DNA of 64,000 bases from positions 2,107,001 to 2,171,000 of the forward strand of contig NZ_BIFR01000001.1 in assembly GCF_003967535.1 (NCBI RefSeq), given 5' to 3'. A program made the translations under genes and the position numbers. The notes below the pieces were generated by a model. That model saw nothing but the letters and a program-made list of their open reading frames with translations. It did not search any database and was not told the origin of the DNA. Each line of letters begins with the position of its first letter. The first letter of the stretch is position 1. Source of the stretch: Tengunoibacter tsumagoiensis (lineage in GTDB: Bacteria; Chloroflexota; Ktedonobacteria; Ktedonobacterales; Ktedonobacteraceae). Below, piece by piece: positions 24,961 through 33,241 of the stretch.

Positions 24961-25806
24961 TGAATTTTCATTCCACCATTGCATCGTAATCTTACCCTCA
25001 AAAAGATTTTCTAGAAGTAGGAAAAGAAAGTTATTACTTGGAGGAAGGGCTTGTTGATACTTAAATGCAACATCCCAAAATTTATTAAATTTTTCTTTTA
25101 ATGCCTCTTGTGTGGTAATTAATGGCAATGGGATATATAGATTTAAAAAGTTATGCTGAGTAATATTACGCATGCTTAAAATACCATGAGCATGTGAGCG
25201 TAGTTGTGCTCTAATTGTCGGAGTGTTAAGTACTAGATACAAGTAGCACGCGTTAGTATATTCAGCTTTAAAGATAACGCGCCATATTTTGTCACTTATA
25301 ATCAAGTGGGGTGGCGTATTTCTTACAAGAACCGAAGCCCCTATTATCTCTTCACTATTTGCTCTGTTGAACAAAAGATCCTCATTCCTGACTTCGTAAT
25401 GGTTGTTAATTGGTTCATGATTAATGATCTCTTTATTTTCTTTTGGATTAAAAATTCCTTTTGAAATTGCACTTGTTTTTAGTATTCCCCAGTTCCCCTC
25501 TGCGGCGGGGATTTTATTTGCTTTAATGCTCCTACTATATTCTAATCTTTTAACAATATCTTTGAGAAAAAGAAACTTCCATTCTATATCTTCATTTAAT
25601 ACATTTTCTAATCCAGTTGATTGGCTATGCTTATTTAACTCGCTAGATTCTTCCGTAAATATCATATTAATTGATTCTTCTACTTTTCTTAAATCTCGAA
25701 CAATGTCAGAGATGCTTTTTTCTATTTGTATGTTTCCTTCAACTCGTACGGCTTTCAAGCTCCGAACTTTGACATTTTCTTCTTGTGCGACGGAAAATAT
25801 GTCCAA
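24946..25806 (-). CDS. orphan HsdS-like specificity subunit (single recognition domain)
   Basis: About 286 residues. The N-terminal ~75 form a helix (VEGNIQIEKSISDIVRDLRKVEESI) like the central conserved region of HsdS. Then one target-recognition domain follows: WKFLFLKDIVKRLEYSRSIK, PAAEGNWGILKTSAISKGIF, VRNEDLLFNRANSEEIIGASVLV, LIISDKIWRVIF and RSHAHGILSMRNITQHNFLNLYIPLP, all typical of type I restriction S subunits. No HsdM or HsdR is present. The order helix-then-domain suggests a half-size or circularly permuted subunit. TTG 25806 with GAGGAG seven bases upstream is preferred to GTG 25821. It is convergent with the OLD gene. Confidence 0.75.
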   Translation of the reverse strand: MDIFSVAQEENVKVRSLKAVRVEGNIQIEKSISDIVRDLRKVEESINMIFTEESSELNKHSQSTGLENVLNEDIEWKFLFLKDIVKRLEYSRSIKANKIPAAEGNWGILKTSAISKGIFNPKENKEIINHEPINNHYEVRNEDLLFNRANSEEIIGASVLVRNTPPHLIISDKIWRVIFKAEYTNACYLYLVLNTPTIRAQLRSHAHGILSMRNITQHNFLNLYIPLPLITTQEALKEKFNKFWDVAFKYQQALPPSNNFLFLLLENLFEGKITMQWWNENSKGEV

Positions 25807-25901
25807 GTTTCTTCTCCTCACAATACTATTCTTTGATTAATATTAAGAATAACCTGTTGAAAATAGCTGGAGAGCAACTATCCAAGATAAGGACAGACTT
25901 T

Positions 25902-25940
25902 AACTGTCAAATTGGCGATAAACTGTCAATAAACTGTCAA
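25902..25940. repeat. three AACTGTCAA repeats beside att C (possible integrase arm sites)
   Basis: AACTGTCAA occurs at 25902-25910, 25921-25929 and 25932-25940, with a related AATTGTCAA at 22828-22836 in the left arm of repeat B. Clustered direct repeats next to an att core are typical of integrase or excisionase arm-binding sites. Confidence 0.55.
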
Positions 25941-25977
25941 ACGGGTTGGTTCCCTGTTATTGGACTGACTTTGCAGT

Positions 25978-26057
25978 AGGCATAAAACAAGGCTAGAAGC
26001 GGGCTGACGTCCCGACTTCTAGCCTTGTTCTGTGGTGGAGATGAGGGAGAGTTGAAC
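25978..26057. repeat. att-like repeat C (ssrA-proximal attachment site)
   Basis: Spans the ssrA terminator hairpin and the tmRNA 3' end. It matches repeat A over 80 bases at an offset of 6002 and repeat B at an offset of 3104. It is the junction that keeps ssrA intact. Confidence 0.85.
25981..26028 (-). terminator. ssrA terminator
   Basis: On the minus strand the 13-base arms 26028-26016 and 25999-25987 pair, with an inner CGGG/CCCG stem and one bulged base, followed by a T-rich TGTTTTAT tail. Copies at sites A and B keep the pairing. Confidence 0.8.
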
Positions 26058-26404
26058 TCCCTGTCCAGGCGATCCCACTGGAGAATGTACTACAGGTTTA
26101 GTCGATGTGTTTCATTACGCCCCGGACTCCCATCGACAAAATTCCTGGTGCGCTGGCCCGCTGGTCTTAGCTTACACCTAGAGGGCGTTCAGTGTAAGAG
26201 CATCTCGCGTTTTATGGCACCCGTACCCCAACCCCACGAGAAAAAGTTGGGCGGATGTCGCGTCACTGGTTATTAGGCAGCGAGAGCGAAGTTGTTGTTG
26301 CTTGTTTTGGCAACTATGTTTTGTCGGTTGTTTAACGAGAGTGCGTACCGACACCTCGACCTGCAATTCAACAATCTGATCGTCTGTCGAAACCCGACAT
26401 CCCC
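26033..26404 (-). ncRNA. ssrA: transfer-messenger RNA (tmRNA)
   Basis: tmRNA rescues stalled ribosomes and tags the unfinished protein for degradation; SmpB (61665) is its partner. On the minus strand the 5' end GGGGATGTCGGGTTTCGACAG begins at 26404 and is diagnostic (given here as its first 20 bases plus one omitted: GGGGATGTCGGGTTTCGACA). The 3' end is GTTCAACTC...CATCTCCACCA at 26033, and the seven-base acceptor stem pairs GGGGAUG with CAUCUCC. The tag reading frame (26311-26270) encodes AKTSNNNFALAA and ends in TAATAA; the NFALAA end is a standard protease tag. The single-piece form is about 372 bases. Two islands are inserted at its 3' end. Confidence 0.96.
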
Positions 26405-26543
26405 AGATTGGATATATCAGTTGAGTTGAGTGGTTCCACCCACAACTTCGATGATACCAGCAAATTGTACCATGAATCTTGACAAAACGCAAGGTTTTTC
26501 GTCCCTCGATCCCTATCAGTCCAGCGGCGGACTCTGTCGTTTG

Positions 26544-26572
26544 TTGCAATGAAGGGGTTGCCTTTGTATAAT
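26544..26572 (+). promoter_or_regulatory. promoter of the GDPD gene (TTGCAA-17-TATAAT)
   Basis: TTGCAA at 26544-26549 and a perfect TATAAT at 26567-26572 with a 17-base spacer; the start codon lies 53 bases downstream. Confidence 0.75.
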
Positions 26573-26624
26573 GTTTTAGAGGTAAATTTATGTTACGATC
26601 TTTCTTGAAGTAGGCGGGTGATGA

Positions 26625-27389
26625 ATGAATCAAGTGCAGCGCGTGGCGCATCGTGGGGGCGCTCAACTGGCTCCGGAGAATACGCTGGCAGCCTTTCGTA
26701 ATGCGTTAACCCTGCCCGTCGATGCGATTGAATTGGATGTGCAGTTGAGCCGCGATGGACAACTGGTGGTCTTCCATGACAATACCCTGGATCGTCTGAC
26801 GAACGGTACGGGGAATATTCTGGATGTTGATTTTGCCGATCTGCGCTCTTTGAATGCTGCTGCCTCTTTTCCAGGGGGGTGGCCGCAGCCTGAACAGATT
26901 CCAACTCTGGCTGAGGTATTAGCCCTCGTTAAAGGTCGCTTACGCGTCTATATCGAGATTAAACTAAGCAAGCGCGATGGCGTGTATGGCCGCTATCCTA
27001 AGATTGCTGAGGCGGTGGTGCGTGAGGTGTGGGCGGCAAAAATGCTATCCCAGGTCCTCTTTATCTCCTTTGACTGGCCCGTTTTGACGGAATTGCGCTC
27101 CATCGAGTCTGATTTACAGGTGGGGGCTTTGGTCTCGCATGACCTCTGGACCCCAAAGAATGAGCAATCTGTGCGCGAGCTGTGTGACGAGGTTCTCTCA
27201 CGAGGGTGCCAGTGGGTGAGTCTGGATCAACGACTGTTCGCAGACCCCATGGTCAATCTGATTCATCAGCGCGGACTGAAATTGGCTCTCTGGACCGTGA
27301 ATAAAGCCGCTGATCTTGAGCGCCTGGCTCGTGCAGGAGTTGATTCGCTGACTACCGATCGGCCTGATCTTTTCTCTTATCTTTCGTAA
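26625..27389 (+). CDS. ugpQ: glycerophosphodiester phosphodiesterase
   Basis: Hydrolyses glycerophosphodiesters to glycerol 3-phosphate and an alcohol. 254 residues with the GDPD TIM-barrel signature: VAHRGGAQLAPENTLAAF (catalytic His, Glu, Asn), ELDVQLSRDGQLVVFHD (metal-binding Glu-x-Asp and catalytic His), YIEIKL, and ALWTVNKAADLERLARAGVDSLTTDRPD at the C-terminus. It has no signal peptide, so it is cytoplasmic. It is transcribed from its own promoter, divergent from ssrA. The gene symbol follows the cytoplasmic E. coli homologue and is by analogy. Confidence 0.93.
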   Translation: MNQVQRVAHRGGAQLAPENTLAAFRNALTLPVDAIELDVQLSRDGQLVVFHDNTLDRLTNGTGNILDVDFADLRSLNAAASFPGGWPQPEQIPTLAEVLALVKGRLRVYIEIKLSKRDGVYGRYPKIAEAVVREVWAAKMLSQVLFISFDWPVLTELRSIESDLQVGALVSHDLWTPKNEQSVRELCDEVLSRGCQWVSLDQRLFADPMVNLIHQRGLKLALWTVNKAADLERLARAGVDSLTTDRPDLFSYLS

Positions 27390-27603
27390 AAAACGACTCG
27401 ACTGGGACTTTCAGGTGATCACATCATAGTTGTATCCATCGAGTTTACTAGTTTGTGTCCCATCCAACTATTTATCCGTTCTAAATACAAGAAATTATCA
27501 ATGGTATCCCATCTAGGTCGGTCCTTGTTTGGCTATGCTCACATTAACGCCTGTCAGTGCCAGAGTGTGGATGGTACCATCTCATCAGTGGAGAACAGAA
27601 GGC

Positions 27604-28623
27604 ATGCAACATTCAAACATACCGTTACAAGTTAAAGATCTGGAGGCAGTCGAGCTAGAGCCATCTGAGCAGGCTGTTGCGATCTCGCTTGTGATTCCAG
27701 TCATGAACGAGGAGCAGAACGTCCCCCTCCTTTTTGAACGGTTGTCGCAGCAGCTTATGCAAATAGGTAAGACCTACGAGATTATTTTTATCGATGATGG
27801 AAGCACAGATCAGACCTTTCGAGAGTTGAAGGCGCTCTATGAGGCCCATCGCGGCACCGTACGAGTGATTCGTTTTCGACGTAATTTTGGGAAGACTCCT
27901 GCTCTGGTTGCTGGTTTTAGTCGCTGTCGCGGCGAGATTATTTTTACGATGGACGGCGATTTGCAGGATGATCCACAGGAGATTCCGCGCTTTCTGGAGA
28001 AGTTGGATGAAGGGTATGATCTGGTCTCTGGATGGAAATTTCCTCGCCTTGATCCCATTGGCAAGACCTTTCCCTCTCGCGTGTTTAATCGATTGGTAAG
28101 CCGTGCGACGGGCGTAAATCTTCACGATATCAACAATGGCTTCAAAGCCTATCGGCGTGAGGTTATTGAAGATCCTCATCTCAAATTGTATGGTGATTTC
28201 CATCGCTTTATTCCGGTCATGGCTCAGTGGCGTGGCTTTAAAGTTACTGAGATCAAGGTACGCCATCATCCACGGCAGTTTGGGGTCTCCAAATTTGGAG
28301 CACGACGCTTTGCGCAGGGGCTGATCGATCTCTTGAATGTGCTGTTCCTGACGACATTTTTGCGCCGCCCTTTGCGCCTCTTTGGGCCGCTGGGCTTCTG
28401 GACACTTCTCATTGGTATTCTTGTGGATGCCTGGGTGGTGGTTCGCACACATCTGTTGCATGTTATTAAAGAGCCAATTCATAATCAGCCGTTATTATTT
28501 TTCGGTATTTTGTTGATGATCTTTGGCTTGCAGTTTTTCTTGACTGGTTTGCAGAGTGAGATGATTCACTATTATGCATTTCAGCGCAGCGAAGAGTATA
28601 GTATTAAGCAGGAATTGGATTAA
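27604..28623 (+). CDS. family 2 glycosyltransferase, polyprenyl-phosphate mannose/glucose synthase type
   Basis: GT2 catalytic domain at residues ~28-250 (SLVIPVMNEEQNVPLLF; IIFIDDGSTDQTF; FTMDGDLQDDPQEIP containing the DxD; GFKAYRREV), followed by two C-terminal transmembrane helices (FGPLGFWTLLIGILVDAWV; PLLFFGILLMIFGLQFFLTGL). This is the DPMS/GtrB-like layout that transfers a sugar to a lipid phosphate carrier. The ATG at 27604 is used; an upstream in-frame ATG (27529) is poorly supported. Its stop overlaps the next start (TAATG), so it forms an operon with a flippase-like and a DUF2079 protein that may move or use the lipid-linked sugar. Confidence 0.92.
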   Translation: MQHSNIPLQVKDLEAVELEPSEQAVAISLVIPVMNEEQNVPLLFERLSQQLMQIGKTYEIIFIDDGSTDQTFRELKALYEAHRGTVRVIRFRRNFGKTPALVAGFSRCRGEIIFTMDGDLQDDPQEIPRFLEKLDEGYDLVSGWKFPRLDPIGKTFPSRVFNRLVSRATGVNLHDINNGFKAYRREVIEDPHLKLYGDFHRFIPVMAQWRGFKVTEIKVRHHPRQFGVSKFGARRFAQGLIDLLNVLFLTTFLRRPLRLFGPLGFWTLLIGILVDAWVVVRTHLLHVIKEPIHNQPLLFFGILLMIFGLQFFLTGLQSEMIHYYAFQRSEEYSIKQELD

Positions 28624-29675
28624 TGCAGAAGAGTCATCTGAAAAAGTATGGGAAGCTTCTGCTCCGTGTAGGTATTCCGCTGATTGTACTGGCGTTCATT
28701 ATCTATTCGATTCAGTCGCAATGGCAGAAATTGGTTTCATATGAATTCCATCTTCAGCCCTGGTATGTAGTGCTGGCATTTCTGGGCTTTATGTTGCAGG
28801 AGCTCTCGTTTGGGTTGATCTGGCGACAGGTATTGGGACGGCTGGGGTATCAATTGGATCTGCGACCGTGTTTACGGGTCTATCTAGCATCTGAGTTTGT
28901 GCGTTATATTCCAGGTAATGTCTGGCATGTGTTGACCCGCATTTTATGGGTTGGCAAATATGGAGTGCCAAGGCCAGTGGCCTTGGCAAGTATGACGATT
29001 GAGCTGATTACGAAGCTGGCAGCAGCAGCCTTTATCTTTGCCGTAAGCCTGTTCTTTTGGGGCAATGTCGAAGCGTTGAAGCAGCTACTGCATAACCAGA
29101 ATACGCCTGTTCTGGCGGGTCTGGGTGGGATCATCTTCTTTGGTCTGCTTATAGTCTTGCATCCGCGCATTCTTAGCTGGCTGTTGAATCAGGCGCTTCG
29201 CCTTCTCAGGCGTTCACCAGTTGTGCTGAATGTGCGTTATCGAGATATTCTGGTCTTTACAGCGTACTGGTGTGTGAGCTGGTGCATTGCTGGTGTGGCC
29301 TTCTATTTCTTGTTAGTGGCTCTCTGGCCGGAGGCTCCTCTGGCTGCATTGCCGATCTGTATTGGCATTAATGCTCTGGCCTGGGATGTGGGTTTTCTCA
29401 GTATCATTACTCCAAGTGGATTGGGCGCACGGGAGTTCGCAATGGGTGGGCTGCTTGCCCTATCACTCCCGTTGCCTGTCGCGATCGCTGGTATTATAGC
29501 AATCCTCTCCCGCATTGTCTCAACATTGGCTGAGCTCCTTTGTGTGGGCGTCGCGTATGCGAGTGGAGGTCAGCAGGTGCGGGCAATTCAGCGTGAAGAG
29601 ATGATGCAATCTCTACAGACTACACCAGAGCATGAAAACGTTTCGTTGGTGGTAAGTGAGGAAAGTGGGGTCTAA
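28623..29675 (+). CDS. flippase-like / lysylphosphatidylglycerol synthase transmembrane family protein
   Basis: 350 residues, about eight transmembrane helices, with the family motifs ASEFVRYIPGNVWHVLTRILW and LSIITPSGLGAREFAMGGLLAL (UPF0104/AglD-like domain). Such proteins occur beside GT2 enzymes and are thought to move lipid-linked sugars. TAATG overlap with the GT2 gene upstream; the next gene starts directly after its stop. Membrane location is certain; the flippase role is by family. Confidence 0.88.
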   Translation: MQKSHLKKYGKLLLRVGIPLIVLAFIIYSIQSQWQKLVSYEFHLQPWYVVLAFLGFMLQELSFGLIWRQVLGRLGYQLDLRPCLRVYLASEFVRYIPGNVWHVLTRILWVGKYGVPRPVALASMTIELITKLAAAAFIFAVSLFFWGNVEALKQLLHNQNTPVLAGLGGIIFFGLLIVLHPRILSWLLNQALRLLRRSPVVLNVRYRDILVFTAYWCVSWCIAGVAFYFLLVALWPEAPLAALPICIGINALAWDVGFLSIITPSGLGAREFAMGGLLALSLPLPVAIAGIIAILSRIVSTLAELLCVGVAYASGGQQVRAIQREEMMQSLQTTPEHENVSLVVSEESGV

Positions 29676-31541
29676 GTGAAACGTATTTTGGAGCAGGTAT
29701 GCAAGGGCATACCAGGGTGGTTTCGGAACTGGTATGCTCTCCCAGAGCCATTGCCACATACGCGAAAGTTCTGGCTGGCGATGGGATGTGTAACAATTGC
29801 AGTCCTATCGTTTTGTCTCTACTTTATTAGCTATCTCGTCGCTAAACATCAGACCTTTCAGACCAATGCTGAAGATTTTGGAATTATGAATCAGGCGATC
29901 TGGAGTCTGGGTCATGGCCAGCTCCTCCATCAAACAATCTGCAATATTGTGTTTGATACGAACTGTGTCTCTACCCAGGGTGTTTCGCGGTTTGCCATCC
30001 ATTTTGAGCCCATTCTTTTTCCAGTGGCGCTTATCTATGTCCTTCTGCCTGATCCACGAACGCTGCTGGTGCTTCAAACATTGATTGTCGGGAGTGGGGC
30101 ATTCGCAGCCTTCTGGTTGGCGCGGTTACGCTTGCGTAGCGAACTGGCTGGTGTCGGCTTTGCTCTCCTTTATCTGCTCTATCCAGCGCAACAGCAAGCG
30201 ACAGTCTTTGATTTCCACGCCGTGACTTTTACGGCTTCCTTCTTGCTGTTCTTGCTCTATTTTATGTATACACGACAAACGTCCTGGATGATTGTCTTTG
30301 CTGTGCTGGCGATGGGTTGTAAAGAAGAGATGCCTCTGGTTGTCGGCATGTTGGGACTCTGGATCTGCGTCTTTCAGCAACGGCTAAAGGTTGGTCTCTG
30401 CCTGTCGGGAGTGGGTCTGCTCTGGTTTCTCCTCGCATTTTTCGTGATCATACCTCACTTCAGTCCAACCGGACATCATCTCCTCATTTCTAGGTATGCG
30501 CAATTAGGGAGCCCTAAGCATTTTTTGGGGACTATCATTCTCCATCCCCGCTCTTTTTTGCACCAATATGTCTTTGAGCCAGAGCACTTTAAATATCTGA
30601 TGATTCTGTTTGCTCCGATCGGACATCTCTCGTTTGGACGCTGGTGGTTTGCTCTTCCGTTCTGTGCTCCATGGGTGTTAGTCCTGGCTTTGCCTACGTT
30701 AGCATTGAATATGTTGAGCTCTGATCCATTAATGTATAGTGGGCTTTTTCAGTATAGTGCAGAACTGGTTCCTATTATTCTGTTTGCAAGTATAGAAGGG
30801 CTGGTTCTTCTTCTATTTATAGGGCGTTATCTGGTGCAGTGGGGATATCATGCAGGGAAGCGTTACCAGCTCTTCTCTTTTCACCGGAGCGTAAAACCTC
30901 TCCCTTCTTCAGTAGCTCGAACGGGTCTGCTGCTGGTGCTCTTAGTGGGGATGACCATCAGCGTTTTGCGTGCTGACTATTATTTTCATGGGCAGATGCC
31001 CTATACGTTGGATTTTCAGTGGCCGGTCTCTTCAGCTCATATTCAGAAGGCTCAGACTTTTATTGATCTTGTTCCACCGAACGCTTCTATCTCGGCTCAG
31101 ACTCATCTTGTCCCTCATTTGAGTCAGCGTGAGCAGATCTATCTTTTTCCGTATGGAGATACAGAGGCTGAGTATATTTTGCTGGATATCTCAGGAGACA
31201 TTTATCCTTACTTTCAGCAGGATCAGTATATGGCAGAGATTAAACAAGTGTGGGAGAGTGGTCAGTATGGGATATTGGATGCTGATGATGGATATCTTTT
31301 GCTTCAACATGGCCTGGCTCCTCCAACGGTAGCTTTTGAGCCCGATTTGTTGCCAACCTTGCATATTGGATCGGTCTCTGTCCCCTCTCAATCCCAGGGG
31401 CGGCACCATGCTCAAGCGGCTCCCGAGGCCTTTACAACTGATCCTTTTGTACAGGCAGATTGGTCTGATTTTCTTCTGTACACCAGTACATCTCCAAAAG
31501 GGCTAGGACATATGTCCACGGCCCTTTTACCTCTGGTATAA
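29676..31541 (+). CDS. DUF2079 membrane protein (GT-C-like)
   Basis: 621 residues with about ten transmembrane helices. TNAEDFGIMNQAIWSLGHGQLL and FAIHFEPILFPVALIYVLLPDPRTLLVLQTL are the DUF2079 hallmarks (Asp in the first loop and H-x-x-P are probably catalytic, as in GT-C enzymes). The family is thought to transfer sugars from lipid carriers. GTG 29676 immediately follows the previous stop, with GAGGAAAGTGGGG upstream. It is the last gene of the GT2-flippase operon, whose product may be a glycosylated surface molecule. Confidence 0.9.
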   Translation: MKRILEQVCKGIPGWFRNWYALPEPLPHTRKFWLAMGCVTIAVLSFCLYFISYLVAKHQTFQTNAEDFGIMNQAIWSLGHGQLLHQTICNIVFDTNCVSTQGVSRFAIHFEPILFPVALIYVLLPDPRTLLVLQTLIVGSGAFAAFWLARLRLRSELAGVGFALLYLLYPAQQQATVFDFHAVTFTASFLLFLLYFMYTRQTSWMIVFAVLAMGCKEEMPLVVGMLGLWICVFQQRLKVGLCLSGVGLLWFLLAFFVIIPHFSPTGHHLLISRYAQLGSPKHFLGTIILHPRSFLHQYVFEPEHFKYLMILFAPIGHLSFGRWWFALPFCAPWVLVLALPTLALNMLSSDPLMYSGLFQYSAELVPIILFASIEGLVLLLFIGRYLVQWGYHAGKRYQLFSFHRSVKPLPSSVARTGLLLVLLVGMTISVLRADYYFHGQMPYTLDFQWPVSSAHIQKAQTFIDLVPPNASISAQTHLVPHLSQREQIYLFPYGDTEAEYILLDISGDIYPYFQQDQYMAEIKQVWESGQYGILDADDGYLLLQHGLAPPTVAFEPDLLPTLHIGSVSVPSQSQGRHHAQAAPEAFTTDPFVQADWSDFLLYTSTSPKGLGHMSTALLPLV

Positions 31542-31727
31542 TCATCGAGTACAATAAAGGATGTACTGGCTTGGCTTCCTTTACCGCTGGTGAATGCACC
31601 TGGTACATTTGCTTCGAGTCATCGTACATAAGCGCTGCAACTGATGCCAGTAAAGAGAAACATAGTGAGTGGAAGTACTGCCCGCTCAAAATGGCATGTT
31701 AGCAGTAGAACGAAAGAGAGATGTAGG

Positions 31728-33128
31728 ATGGGCATTTATTTAGGTCAACTTCCGCCCGCTGAAATTGCACGCTTAAAAGCGGAGTTAGCTGAGACGCTGA
31801 TTACCCATTTTTGTTATCCACGCTTTTTTGATTATCGCACTGATTCGTTGCAGATGCGCCCGGTGGATCGTGTTAAACGACAAGAAGTCTGGCTGTATCT
31901 GAGTTCGTTTGATTTTACGGCCTGGAATCGTGTGGATCTGATGTCTGCCGATTTGCAGAATCAGATAGAGCTTCTCTTTATTCAATTTGTGCAGCGCAAC
32001 CGCAGTTTCTTCGGGAACCAGGGCCGGAGACGTATGTCTGATATTCGAACACAGATTGGCTCTTGTGCCACCTCTGTTTCGCAACGACTGCGTAATCATT
32101 TGTCGGGCCAGAAGCAGATGGCTCCTCCCTTTGGGAGCCCGCGACCAGTAGTTACCTGGTCCACTACGAGTATCAGCAATCGGCCAGAACCCAGCTGGGA
32201 GCAGATCTCTGCATCAACGATGGCTTTGCAGCAGCAGTTACAGGAGTGGCGCGGTGAGATCCGGACGGGAGCTGCAAATGATACCCGTACAGCCAGCCCG
32301 ACGGGTCCTCTGGGCAATGGAGTGCCACGACGTCCAACACGGCCACAGCCTACACCTGCACAGCAAAGCTATGAGAAACTTGTTCAGCAACCAACTTTGC
32401 CAACTGCACCAGTGAATCCGCGCCCTGGCGTCGCACCAGCTACAGTTAATGGACGTAGTGCAGCCTCGGGCGCACCTCAGACTGCTCCTGCGGCTCAGCC
32501 CAGTGAGCCAGCGCGCAGATACGAGGTGCCGCTACAGCCAGTGCAACCGGTTGAACCATTGGCTCGTCGCACTGATTCTGTACCACCACGGCCTGCTGAG
32601 CAGCCATCGGCGCGTCTGGCTGACCCTGCTCTAACGGCACGACGCACAGAATCTGCACCTCAGCCAATCGTCTCACCAACTCAAGCCCCCTCAGGGGTGT
32701 TGCCACAGCGACCTTCTGTAAGGCCATCCACACCAGAGTCGCCTTCTCCATCGGTAAGTCATGGCACTTCTCCCAATATATCCAATGTGCAGGCGGCTAC
32801 CGCGAATGTGACGACAGCGACCACGGCTGCCGGGCAGCGCGAAATGCTGACGGTAGGTGAAGATGATATGGCGATCTTTGAGCAGCTTCGACATCAATTA
32901 GTGCTCTGGCTGCGGGTTGAGGCTTTGACGGCAGGGCTGGAAACGACGAATCAGGCGCCCGCGCAATTACTCGATCTGTTGCGCCAGCAGTCCCGGCTCG
33001 ACGAGACTCGTTTACAGGTTGTCTCCACTCTGCTTAATCTCTCCAATCAAGTGATGAAGACTGGCGTTGTGAGTGTACTGGATTATAAGCAGGCTTTAAT
33101 GTTCCACCTGATGCATACCAAAAGATAG
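31728..33128 (+). CDS. hypothetical protein with proline-rich linker
   Basis: 466 residues. The N-terminal domain (~1-150; ARLKAELAETLITHFCYPRFFDYRTD, VWLYLSSFDFTAWNRVDL) and a helical C-terminal domain (~370-466; DDMAIFEQLRHQLVLWLRVEALTAG) are separated by over 200 residues rich in Pro, Ala, Thr and Gln. The ATG at 31728 is preferred to the upstream open frame. It could be a scaffold with two binding modules. No family is recognised. A strong terminator follows. Confidence 0.7.
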   Translation: MGIYLGQLPPAEIARLKAELAETLITHFCYPRFFDYRTDSLQMRPVDRVKRQEVWLYLSSFDFTAWNRVDLMSADLQNQIELLFIQFVQRNRSFFGNQGRRRMSDIRTQIGSCATSVSQRLRNHLSGQKQMAPPFGSPRPVVTWSTTSISNRPEPSWEQISASTMALQQQLQEWRGEIRTGAANDTRTASPTGPLGNGVPRRPTRPQPTPAQQSYEKLVQQPTLPTAPVNPRPGVAPATVNGRSAASGAPQTAPAAQPSEPARRYEVPLQPVQPVEPLARRTDSVPPRPAEQPSARLADPALTARRTESAPQPIVSPTQAPSGVLPQRPSVRPSTPESPSPSVSHGTSPNISNVQAATANVTTATTAAGQREMLTVGEDDMAIFEQLRHQLVLWLRVEALTAGLETTNQAPAQLLDLLRQQSRLDETRLQVVSTLLNLSNQVMKTGVVSVLDYKQALMFHLMHTKR

Positions 33129-33152
33129 AGGCTAAGCGATTGTCAGAAAGGA

Positions 33153-33205
33153 GGCTCCAGCATCCAGTAGCAATGTATCGCTACTGGATGCTGGAGCCCC
33201 ATTTT
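33153..33205. terminator. 19-bp perfect hairpin terminator
   Basis: Arms 33153-33171 and 33180-33198 are exact complements with an 8-base loop, followed by CCATTTTT. It separates the convergent proline-rich protein gene and mfd. Confidence 0.85.
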
Positions 33206-33241
33206 TGACAGTTTAAAAGGCGAGCCTGTTCCCGCAAGCTG

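Noticed and set aside
25902..25940. CRISPR-like short repeats
   Set aside because: Units of 9 bases with irregular spacing and no spacers of equal size; they fit integrase arm sites better than a CRISPR array.
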